Origin: Bacteroidales bacterium
GTDB taxonomy: Bacteria > Bacteroidota > Bacteroidia > Bacteroidales > Bacteroidaceae
Reading direction: 5' to 3'
NCBI GenBank assembly: GCA_012729225.1
Contig: JAAYDO010000209.1
Span: 47,755-111,754 of the forward strand
Length of the DNA: 64,000 bases
Shown here one piece after another: positions 52,741 to 61,164 of the stretch. Both the position numbers and the translations under genes were made by a program. Within the stretch, counting starts at the first letter, position 1. Each line of letters opens with the position of its first letter. The notes below the pieces were generated by a model, which saw only the letters and a list, made by a program, of their open reading frames with translations, did no database searches and was not told where the DNA came from.

Positions 52741-52793
52741 CCTCTTGTGCTACAGCGCACATCTGGGAAATTGTGATTGAGACAAGTGAGACA
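52741..52793 (+). repeat. Right part (Y) of a split composite repeat
   Basis: CCTCTTGTGCTACAGCGCACATCTGGGAAATTGTGATTGAGACAAGTGAGACA parallels 13384-13435. Confidence 0.75.
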
Positions 52794-52900
52794 TGTTGAA
52801 GAGCATAGGATTATCTCTTTTGCAGAGGAAACGCTCTCCATATACAAAAGGGGACAGTGTTCTTTTGTCCCAAAAAGTTGCAGAGGTACGTGCAAAGTCG

Positions 52901-52908
52901 TATCTTTG
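52901..52908 (+). promoter_or_regulatory. -7 box TATCTTTG immediately before prmC
   Basis: TATCTTTGC directly abuts ATG at 52910; implies a very short or absent leader. Confidence 0.5.
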
Positions 52909-52909
52909 C

Positions 52910-53818
52910 ATGATGAAGAATGTATATCGAGACATCAAACAGATATTGGCAGAAGGAGGCATTGCCAGTGGAGAAGCCCAAGCCATCGCTATGCTCTTGA
53001 TGGAGAAAGTGGCTGGGATGACTACTGCCGAGGTGCTCATGAATGACCCTAAAGGGGAGGAACACCGAGCCACGCTCCTCTCCTGCGCCACTCGAATAGC
53101 GAAGGGTGAGCCTGTGCAGTATGTAGTGGGCGAGGCTGATTTCTGTGGACTCACCTTCAAGGTAACGCCAGGAGTGCTCATCCCAAGACCTGAAACGGAA
53201 GAGTTGGTGAACTGGGTGAGAGAAGAGGCAAAGGAGATGGAAGGGTCGAAAGAAGGGAAACTGGCTTTGCTGGACATTGGAACAGGAAGCGGATGTATTG
53301 CCATCTCATTGGCTCATCTGCTGAAGGATACTGAGGTGGAGGCTTGGGACATCAGTGAAGAAGCACTCCTGATGGCTCGGGAAAATGCGAAGAGGAATCA
53401 TGTGGGGGTGGTATTTAAGAAGAGAAACGCTCTCGAAGGCATCTCGAAGGCGTCTCGAAGGCATCTCGAAGGAGAGAGTGGCTGTATTTTTGAGGAATCA
53501 CAAAGGATGTTTGACATCATTGTGAGCAATCCTCCCTACATTTGCGAAAGCGAAAAGAAGAATATGGAAAGGAATGTGTTGGAGCATGAACCTGGACTGG
53601 CTCTGTTTGTGCCCGACAATGACCCTCTGCTCTTCTACCGCAAGATAGCGGAGATGGGGCGCACCTCTCTAAGAGAGGGAGGAAGGCTATTCTTTGAAAT
53701 CAACCGACAATATGGTATGGAGACTTTAGAGATGCTTGGAGAGATGGGATACCAAGAGGTGGAACTGCGGAAAGACCAGTTTGGCAACGACCGCATGGTG
53801 AGGGCAATAAAAGCATGA
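52910..53818 (+). CDS. prmC: Peptide chain release factor N5-glutamine methyltransferase
   Basis: IPRPETEELVNWV, LLDIGTGSGCIAISLA, FDIIVSNPPYI. Start trimmed from 52793 on promoter position. Confidence 0.9.
   Translation: MMKNVYRDIKQILAEGGIASGEAQAIAMLLMEKVAGMTTAEVLMNDPKGEEHRATLLSCATRIAKGEPVQYVVGEADFCGLTFKVTPGVLIPRPETEELVNWVREEAKEMEGSKEGKLALLDIGTGSGCIAISLAHLLKDTEVEAWDISEEALLMARENAKRNHVGVVFKKRNALEGISKASRRHLEGESGCIFEESQRMFDIIVSNPPYICESEKKNMERNVLEHEPGLALFVPDNDPLLFYRKIAEMGRTSLREGGRLFFEINRQYGMETLEMLGEMGYQEVELRKDQFGNDRMVRAIKA
53429..53472 (-). repeat. 11-bp tandem array (CATCTCGAAGG family, 4 units) inside prmC
   Basis: GCTCTCGAAGG CATCTCGAAGG CGTCTCGAAGG CATCTCGAAGG; reverse complement of the CCTTCGAGATG family. 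Confidence 0.9.
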
Positions 53819-53848
53819 GGTTTTCGTTATTATGAGAAAGATTGAAGC

Positions 53849-55939
53849 ATGAAAACAATGAACATCACACATATGATTAAGAGAACAGGAGGGAGCATGA
53901 GCCAGCGGTGGATTTTGGCTCTTCTGCTTCTCATGTTGGGAATGAGCGCAGTCAAGGCTTCCGACGGATGGAGAATCTATGCCTCCTACCACAATCCTAC
54001 CAGAGCCTTGAAGACCGATGCACGTATCTTTGTGTTGGCAAATGGCAATCTCTACAGCTATGACACAGAAGACCAACTGGTGCAGTTCTATGACAAGACC
54101 AATGTGTTGAGCGATTTCGGCATTAAGGACATAGGCTATTCCTCCACCACCAAGCAGGTTGTGGCACTCTATGAGAATGGCAACATAGACCTGATAGGAC
54201 TGGAGGGAAGTCGCTGGAACTTGCCCGACCTGAAGCAGAAGAACATGGATGACAAGACTGTGAATGAGTTGAAGGTGGTGGGTGGAAATGCTCTTATCAG
54301 CCTCAACTCTGGATTGGTTTTGATAGACCTCAAGGAAGGCTACTTCGTGGATTTCTACCCTTTCAGCAGTCAGGTGACGAATGCTACCATGTCGGGCAAC
54401 AAATTCTATGTCAAGACAAAGGATGGAGTGATGGAAGGGGACAAGAGCACCAACCTACTGGATGCTAACAACTGGAAGAAGGTGGACAGCAGTGCCGTCA
54501 CCTTTGGGCAAACAACCGCAGAGAAGGAAGAGGAGGAAAAACTGCTGGAGCAAGTGAAGAACTTCAACATCCAGTCGCCTATCAGAAACTACTCCTACAA
54601 GTTGAACATGCAGGGCAATCGTCTGCTGGTGGCTGGTGGCAACTTCTACTACCCCAACGTGCTCTACCCTGGCACTGCCATGAAATATGAAAATGACAAG
54701 TGGACAGCCTTTGACGAGGAAGAGCCCATCGCCCTTGTGGGTAAGAACACATACAACAATGTGACCGACATTGTGCAAGACCCTGATGACTCGGAGCACC
54801 ATTGGCTGGGCACAATGAGGTCGGGCATCTATGAATTCAGAAACTACAAACTTGTGAACCACTATAGTTACCACAATTCGCCTCTGACAAGCATTCTCCC
54901 CGACAACGCTAATCTTCAGAACTTTGTGCGTGTGACCGCCCTCAACTACGATGCTGAGGGCAACCTCTGGATGTGCAACAACGAGTGTGACACAATTGTG
55001 CGTGTGCTGAAGAAAGACGGCAAATGGACTTCCTTCTATTATCCAGAAGTGGTGAAGCGCACCACTTGGGACCACACCATGTTTGACCGAAGAGGCTGGA
55101 CATGGATGGTGAGCCGACGCACCAACAGCTATGGAAGTTCGGGGCTTCTGGTCATCAACACCAATGGCACGATTGACAAGCGTTCGGACGACAAACATGC
55201 CTACATGTCTTACTTCACCAACCAGAATGGCGACCGCTACTCACCCGACCTCTTCTACTGTGTGGCAGAAGATCTGGATGGCACCATCTGGATAGGTTGC
55301 ACACCAGGTATCTTTATCACCAAGAGTCCTGACGTGGTGTTCAAGAGCGAGCCAACACTCACCCAGCCTATTGTACCCAGGAATGACGGTTCAGGCTTGG
55401 GCGACTACCTGCTCAACAATATCTCCGTGAAGAGCATCACTATAGATGGAGGCAATCGCAAGTGGATAGGCACACTCAACAATGGTGTGTATCTCCTGAG
55501 TGCAGATGGCATGGAGACATTGGAACACTTCACCGCAGAAAACAGCCCTCTCATCAGCAATGAAATCAACGACATAGCCATCAATGGAGAGACTGGCGAG
55601 GTGTTTATTGCCACGACTCGAGGGCTTTGTTCCTTTAGGGGCAATGCCACAGACCCTGCCACCTCCATGAAGTCTGACAAATTGAAGGTCTTCCCCAACC
55701 CTGTGAGACCAGAATACCAAGGAGATGTACACATCACAGGTCTGATGTACAACTCGGACGTGAAGATTGTGAGTGCGGCAGGCAAACTGGTGATGGAAGG
55801 CAAGAGTGTGGGAGGTGAGTTCTCCTGGAACTGCCACATGGAGAATGGACGCAGGGTGGCCTCTGGCATCTATTATGCGCTCTGCACAGACGAGGATGGC
55901 AAGAACGGGGCTGTAGCGAAGATTCTCATTATCAAATGA
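53849..55939 (+). CDS. porZ: PorZ-like two-beta-propeller protein with T9SS type A C-terminal domain
   Basis: Propeller segments (YDAEGNLWMCNN, VAEDLDGTIWIGCTPGIF, NRKWIGTLNNGVYLL) and C-term KLKVFPNPVRPEYQGDVHITGL...ASGIYYALCTDEDGKNGAVAKILIIK. Confidence 0.7.
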   Translation: MKTMNITHMIKRTGGSMSQRWILALLLLMLGMSAVKASDGWRIYASYHNPTRALKTDARIFVLANGNLYSYDTEDQLVQFYDKTNVLSDFGIKDIGYSSTTKQVVALYENGNIDLIGLEGSRWNLPDLKQKNMDDKTVNELKVVGGNALISLNSGLVLIDLKEGYFVDFYPFSSQVTNATMSGNKFYVKTKDGVMEGDKSTNLLDANNWKKVDSSAVTFGQTTAEKEEEEKLLEQVKNFNIQSPIRNYSYKLNMQGNRLLVAGGNFYYPNVLYPGTAMKYENDKWTAFDEEEPIALVGKNTYNNVTDIVQDPDDSEHHWLGTMRSGIYEFRNYKLVNHYSYHNSPLTSILPDNANLQNFVRVTALNYDAEGNLWMCNNECDTIVRVLKKDGKWTSFYYPEVVKRTTWDHTMFDRRGWTWMVSRRTNSYGSSGLLVINTNGTIDKRSDDKHAYMSYFTNQNGDRYSPDLFYCVAEDLDGTIWIGCTPGIFITKSPDVVFKSEPTLTQPIVPRNDGSGLGDYLLNNISVKSITIDGGNRKWIGTLNNGVYLLSADGMETLEHFTAENSPLISNEINDIAINGETGEVFIATTRGLCSFRGNATDPATSMKSDKLKVFPNPVRPEYQGDVHITGLMYNSDVKIVSAAGKLVMEGKSVGGEFSWNCHMENGRRVASGIYYALCTDEDGKNGAVAKILIIK

Positions 55940-55955
55940 CACCTCTCCAATCTAT

Positions 55956-56930
55956 ATGACGCTCTCGGTCATCATCCCTGTTTATCGTGTGGAAGACACA
56001 CTCGACCGCTGTATCTCCAGCATTGTGAACCAGTCGTATGCCGATTGGGAAATCATATTGGTGGATGACGGCTCACCCGACTCGTGTCCGCAGAAGTGTG
56101 ACGACTGGGCAAGGAAAGACGCAAGAATCCATGTGATACATCAGAAGAATGGAGGACTGAGCGACGCACGCAACGCAGGCATTGAGGTGGCTCAAGGAGA
56201 GTTTATCACCTTTGTTGATTCAGACGACTATCTGGAAGAGGACACTTTGTCAAGTGTCATGAACGTCATTTTAGATTCATCACATCAAGACGCCCCTCTC
56301 GACAACAAGAACCAAGACACAGAGCTCCCCCGCCACGACAATAATTACAATAACTGCATAGATATTCTTGAATACCCCATCTATCGTTTTTTCGGAAGCA
56401 AGAAGCAGTCTCTTCTGACCTTTGAACCAGAATTCTATGACGACATGCAGGACTATTGGCTCAAAGGTCGTGCCTATGAACATGCCTATGCCTGCAACAA
56501 GATCTTTCGCAGAAACCTGTTTGACCAAGTGCGTTTCCCGAAGGGGAAACACTTTGAGGACATGCACATTCTACCCCTTCTGCTGGAGCATGCCCGTCGA
56601 GTTGTCACCATTCCACAAGGACTCTACTATTATTGCTGGAATGCAGATAGCATTACCGCCACTGCCGACGGGACATCTTTGAACGATCTTCTGCAGGCTA
56701 ACCTGCAAGCGGAATGGATGGACGACCGCTCTTATCTGCATGTGCTAAACATCCAGATAGACGTGTATGAGCAAAAGGGTGAGGTGACTTTGGGCAAGAA
56801 AAAGATTGACACTTCTGCCAACTTGAGCCATGCGGAGAAAGTGAAGGGAATGCTCGTCAATCTCTTAGGAGTGGAAGGTGTGTGCAGATTGTTCCGTTTC
56901 CTGCACCACATCAAGAGCCCCAAACCTTAA
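55956..56930 (+). CDS. Family 2 glycosyltransferase
   Basis: LSVIIPVYRVEDTLDRCISSIVNQSYADWEIILVDDGSPDSCPQKCDDWARKD. Confidence 0.92.
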   Translation: MTLSVIIPVYRVEDTLDRCISSIVNQSYADWEIILVDDGSPDSCPQKCDDWARKDARIHVIHQKNGGLSDARNAGIEVAQGEFITFVDSDDYLEEDTLSSVMNVILDSSHQDAPLDNKNQDTELPRHDNNYNNCIDILEYPIYRFFGSKKQSLLTFEPEFYDDMQDYWLKGRAYEHAYACNKIFRRNLFDQVRFPKGKHFEDMHILPLLLEHARRVVTIPQGLYYYCWNADSITATADGTSLNDLLQANLQAEWMDDRSYLHVLNIQIDVYEQKGEVTLGKKKIDTSANLSHAEKVKGMLVNLLGVEGVCRLFRFLHHIKSPKP

Positions 56931-57019
56931 GCATCCATACGTGAATTTCGGGATAAAAAGCAGATGTTTGTGAGGGAAAGACAGTAGGTTTCCCCCTCAA
57001 ATTGACACATCACATGATT

Positions 57020-57129
57020 GAAACTTTTTTCATGCTCCAATGAACAATGGTTCAATGGCAAATGAACAATGGTTCAAGTGCCATCGAACAATGGTGCGAT
57101 GACTCATGAACCATGCGTGCGTTCTTACG
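57020..57129 (+). repeat. 22-bp polar tandem element, copy D (5 units)
   Basis: Units at 57020, 57042, 57064, 57086, 57108. Confidence 0.9.
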
Positions 57130-57192
57130 CTTATAAGCATTAAGTCACAAGACATACATAAGCCACTGGTTGTAAAAAAGATATGCATATAT

Positions 57193-57221
57193 TTCAAAGC
57201 CTCCATGATAGAGGCTTTGAA
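57193..57221. terminator. Hairpin between convergent genes (likely terminator)
   Basis: TTCAAAGCCTC-CATGATA-GAGGCTTTGAA, 11-bp perfect stem; weak T tracts. Confidence 0.5.
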
Positions 57222-57240
57222 GCATCATCCCTTCTCTCTT

Positions 57241-58173
57241 CTATAGAACCATTCTGGTGTAGTAGCGGAAGAGAGTGTATTTCCATTCACTGTGATCTCG
57301 CAAGGGGAAATAGCCGATAGTCCTCATCCTACCTACAATTTCCTTTCTGAAAACCTTTTTGTGTTTCTGACGCAAAAGAATGCGAAGGGTATCTACTGCC
57401 AGATAATCGAGTTTATATTGCATGCAACCTCTCAGTTCATCGTCCGACTGGGCAAGAGCCTCCAAGCCTTCGAGGACAGTGACCATATCACGGAGTTTCT
57501 TCTTCTGCTTCTCTACATCTGTGGTGGTGGTGATGCTCTCCTTGCGGAGCACACGCTCATACCAATTAAGATTAAGTGCCATAAAGGAATCAGCCACAGC
57601 AAAGGCGCGCACGGAGAAATCCTCATCCTCATGATAGATACCATCCATAAAGGTCAGGTGCTTCTCTTGCAGAAAGGCTCTCCTGAAGAAATAAGCCCAC
57701 ACACATGGCATGAGATTGCGTCCTCTCATAAACTCACGGGCTGGCGAGAATACCTGATAATAGGGAGAGAAATAACGACGGAAAGGCAAGCACTCACCTT
57801 TCTCATTGACCTCAAACAGATTGAAAGAGAGGATGTCCACCTCTTTCTCCAACATGTCATTTAATGGAAGAGGAGCACCCGTCAAGTGGTCGTCTGCATC
57901 TATAAAACAGATGTATTTCCCTTCTGCATGCTGTAACCCCACTGTTCGTGCTCTGCTCAGTCCTAAGTTCTCTTGAGAAACCACGTTCAGGTCACGGTGT
58001 GTCTGCTGATAGGAAGCCAAAAGGGAAGACGTGTGGTCGGTAGAGCCATCATCCACCACTATCACCTCAAAGTAATAGCCTACGGCAGACTGTTGGTAAA
58101 CACTGTCGAGACACTCCTCCAGATAAGGTGCTGCATTATAGGCCGGAATGATAAATGAGATGAGAGGTTCCAT
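57241..58173 (-). CDS. Family 2 glycosyltransferase
   Basis: MEPLISFIIPAYNAAPYLEECLDSVYQQSAVGYYFEVIVVDDGSTDHT. Start trimmed from 58287. Confidence 0.9.
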   Translation of the reverse strand: MEPLISFIIPAYNAAPYLEECLDSVYQQSAVGYYFEVIVVDDGSTDHTSSLLASYQQTHRDLNVVSQENLGLSRARTVGLQHAEGKYICFIDADDHLTGAPLPLNDMLEKEVDILSFNLFEVNEKGECLPFRRYFSPYYQVFSPAREFMRGRNLMPCVWAYFFRRAFLQEKHLTFMDGIYHEDEDFSVRAFAVADSFMALNLNWYERVLRKESITTTTDVEKQKKKLRDMVTVLEGLEALAQSDDELRGCMQYKLDYLAVDTLRILLRQKHKKVFRKEIVGRMRTIGYFPLRDHSEWKYTLFRYYTRMVL

Positions 58174-58305
58174 GATGAGTCGCTTCATTCTGATCGTGAT
58201 ACAAAGGTAGTGTAAAAAAAGAAGAATGAGAAAAGAAGCAAGAGGATTTGTGAGCGGAAAGCAGGAAAAAAGCCTCTTAAAAGTCATTAATTCCCATTTC
58301 TTTCC

Positions 58306-58313
58306 TATCTTTG
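58306..58313 (+). promoter_or_regulatory. -7 box TATCTTTG for the GT/FkbH/ACP/MBOAT operon
   Basis: TATCTTTGCATC about 34 nt upstream of ATG at 58347. Confidence 0.55.
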
Positions 58314-58346
58314 CATCACGAGAGGGATAATCTTCAACAAAAACAG

Positions 58347-59201
58347 ATGCTGTCTATTCTAATTCCTACATACGACTACACTTGCTACAAACTTGTTCTC
58401 GACCTGCATGAACAGGCCGAACGGCTGGGCATTCCCTATGAAATCATTGTAGCAGAAGACGGTAGTCGGGCTCAGGTGAATGTCATTGCCAATCACAAAA
58501 TAACAGAACTGTCCAACTGCAAGCATCTGGTAAGGAAAGGGAATGTGGGCAGGTCTGCTATCCGCAATGTGCTGATAGAAGAATCCCAAGGCGACTGGCT
58601 GCTCTTCATGGATGCTGACGGCAAGGTGGTGAGAGAAGATTTTCTACATAAATATTGGGAAGCCAGCAAGGAACACGAGGTGGTGTGTGGAGGCATCAAG
58701 ACTCCCGACTCCTGTCCCAATCCACAGAAGAGGCTGAGATGGATGTATGAAAAAGACTATGAGGAAAAGCATGGATATGTGAGCGAGCAGTTTCGTTCCT
58801 TCTGTTTCCTCATCAAGAGAGAAGTGGCAGAGCGTATCAGATTTGACGAACGCTATCGTCACTACGGTTTTGAGGACGTGCAGTTTGGCATAGATCTGCA
58901 GGATGCAGGCATACAAGTGGTTGGCATAGACAACCCACTGGAAAATCAAGACCTTGAAGACAATGCCGTTTTTCTCAAGAAGACAGAAGAGGCTATCCGC
59001 ACAGCTTATGAGTTTCGTCAGGACATAGGGCAACACATCACCCTCTCTCGGCTCTATCAGAAATACCAAATGTGGGGATGGGTTATGCGACTTTTCTTCC
59101 AACTCTTTCATGCGCCCATGCAACAGCAACTGACCTCCGACAAGCCATCACTCTTCTGGTTCTCCGTTTATAAACTCTGTTATTACGCCCATCTGTCATG
59201 A
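58347..59201 (+). CDS. Family 2-like glycosyltransferase
   Basis: MLSILIPTYDYTCYKLVLDLHEQAERLGIPYEIIVAEDGSRA; LLFMDADGKV. Confidence 0.85.
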   Translation: MLSILIPTYDYTCYKLVLDLHEQAERLGIPYEIIVAEDGSRAQVNVIANHKITELSNCKHLVRKGNVGRSAIRNVLIEESQGDWLLFMDADGKVVREDFLHKYWEASKEHEVVCGGIKTPDSCPNPQKRLRWMYEKDYEEKHGYVSEQFRSFCFLIKREVAERIRFDERYRHYGFEDVQFGIDLQDAGIQVVGIDNPLENQDLEDNAVFLKKTEEAIRTAYEFRQDIGQHITLSRLYQKYQMWGWVMRLFFQLFHAPMQQQLTSDKPSLFWFSVYKLCYYAHLS

Positions 59202-60931
59202 ACACATATCAGCAACTGAAACGCAATCTGAAACAAGACCTCGGTTCGTTCCCTGTCTTGAAGGTGGCTCTATTGGGCGACAGTGCCACACAGATGCTGG
59301 CTACCGCCATTCGTGGAGAAGGAGTAGTGCGTGGCTACAACATCCACCTTTGGGAAGCGGAGTATAGTCAGGTGGAGAGGCAGATGATGGACGCATCGAG
59401 CGACTTGCATCAGCAGGACTTCAACTATATCATTGTGTTTCAGTCCACTCACAAACTGATGGAGCAACATGCCCTGATGCAGGAAGAAGAGGAGAAGAGA
59501 ACTCTGGCAGAGGAGAGACTGGAGTTTGTGAGAAGCATCTGTGACCATTGCCCCACACATATCATCTACTTCAATTATCCAGAAATAGAAGATGCCGTAT
59601 TCGGTTCGTATGCCAACAAGGTCGAAACCTCCTTCTCCTATCAAGTGAGAAAACTCAACCTTGGGCTGATGCAGTTGGCACAGGAGAAGAAAGGTCTGTT
59701 CATCTGCGATCTCTGTGGCATTCAGAACAAGATAGGTAGAGACAGGCTCTTCGACCCTGCCGTATATGTGAGCACAGAGATGCTCTTGAGCATTGATGCC
59801 CTGCCACTAGTGGCTGGGCGCACCCTCGACATCGTTTGCGCCACAGAGGGCAAGGTGAAGAAATGCCTTATTCTTGATTTGGACAACACACTTTGGGGCG
59901 GAGTGGTAGGCGATGATGGATGGGAAAACATCCAGATAGGACATGGATTAGGCATAGGGAAAGCCTTCACAGAGTTTCAGGAATGGATCAGGAAACTCAA
60001 GCAGAGAGGTATCATTGTGGCTGTTTGCTCCAAGAATGACGAGGAAAAGGCAAGAGCACCCTTCGAAAAGAATCCTGAAATGGTGCTGAAACTGGAAGAC
60101 ATCGCCGTGTTTGTCGCCAACTGGAACAACAAGGCAGATAATATCCGACACATTCAGGAAGTCCTTCATATAGGATTTGACTCTATGGTCTTTCTCGACG
60201 ACAATCCCTTTGAAAGGAATCTGGTGAGAGAGAACATTCCTGACATCACTGTGCCTGAACTACCTGAAGACCCTGGACTCTATCTGGAATACCTCTATTC
60301 GCTCAACCTGTTTGAGACTGCCTCCTATAGTTCAGCAGACCAAGAACGCACCAGACAATATCAAGTGCAGTCGCAAAGGGTATCTGCATCAAAGAGTTTC
60401 ACCAATGAGGAGGATTTCCTGAAAAGTCTCAACATGGAGAGCGAGGTAAGCATCTTTACCACATTCAACACACCACGAGTGGCACAACTTTCTCAAAGAA
60501 GCAATCAGTTCAATCTACGGACAATCAGATACACAGAGGATCAGATTATGCAGATGGGGGCAAGTCATCGGTATGCACCCTTCTGCTTTACGCTTGAAGA
60601 CAAGTTTGGTGACAATGGACTGATTGGTGTGATTATCTTGACAAAGGAAAATGAGGAAACGCTTTTTGTGGATACATGGTTCATGTCGTGCAGGGTGCTG
60701 AAACGAGGAATGGAGAATATGATGCTTAATACCATCGTGGGCTATGCAAAGCAGAATGGATTCAAACACATCATAGGTGAATATCTGCCCACAACCAAGA
60801 ATGGAATGGTGGCAGAACACTATGACCATTTGGGGTTTACACCTCTGAAAGAAACCAAGACAAAGCAATACAAACTTGAGGTGGACGCATATCAGCCGCG
60901 CAAGTGTTATATCAAAACAAAAGAGAAATGA
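59198..60931 (+). CDS. FkbH-like HAD-IIIC family protein
   Basis: CLILDLDNTLWGGVVGDDG, AVCSKNDEEKA, VFLDDNPFERNLVRENIPDI; C-terminal GNAT-like region. ATGA overlap with the upstream gene. Confidence 0.9.
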   Translation: MNTYQQLKRNLKQDLGSFPVLKVALLGDSATQMLATAIRGEGVVRGYNIHLWEAEYSQVERQMMDASSDLHQQDFNYIIVFQSTHKLMEQHALMQEEEEKRTLAEERLEFVRSICDHCPTHIIYFNYPEIEDAVFGSYANKVETSFSYQVRKLNLGLMQLAQEKKGLFICDLCGIQNKIGRDRLFDPAVYVSTEMLLSIDALPLVAGRTLDIVCATEGKVKKCLILDLDNTLWGGVVGDDGWENIQIGHGLGIGKAFTEFQEWIRKLKQRGIIVAVCSKNDEEKARAPFEKNPEMVLKLEDIAVFVANWNNKADNIRHIQEVLHIGFDSMVFLDDNPFERNLVRENIPDITVPELPEDPGLYLEYLYSLNLFETASYSSADQERTRQYQVQSQRVSASKSFTNEEDFLKSLNMESEVSIFTTFNTPRVAQLSQRSNQFNLRTIRYTEDQIMQMGASHRYAPFCFTLEDKFGDNGLIGVIILTKENEETLFVDTWFMSCRVLKRGMENMMLNTIVGYAKQNGFKHIIGEYLPTTKNGMVAEHYDHLGFTPLKETKTKQYKLEVDAYQPRKCYIKTKEK

Positions 60932-61164
60932 ACAGAACTGAAGTTTTAGAACAGGTACAGGACATCTTTCGCAACATTCTGGATGATGAAGATATTGTGC
61001 TGACAGACGAGAGCACTGCTGAAGATGTTGAGGAATGGGACTCGCTCACTCACATTCAGCTTATCAAGGCTATAGAGAAGGCTTATTCCATCAGATTCAC
61101 AAGCCGAGAAATTCTCTCATGGAACAATGTGGGAGAAATGCTGGACTGCATCTTGAAGAAATAA
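60928..61164 (+). CDS. Acyl carrier protein
   Basis: 78 aa with EEWDSLTHIQLIKAIEKAYSIRF (DSL phosphopantetheine site). ATGA overlap with the upstream gene. Confidence 0.9.
   Translation: MNRTEVLEQVQDIFRNILDDEDIVLTDESTAEDVEEWDSLTHIQLIKAIEKAYSIRFTSREILSWNNVGEMLDCILKK

Noticed and set aside
22312-57129. Reading the 22-bp arrays as CRISPR
   Set aside because: Units are contiguous, with no unique spacers and no cas genes in the window.
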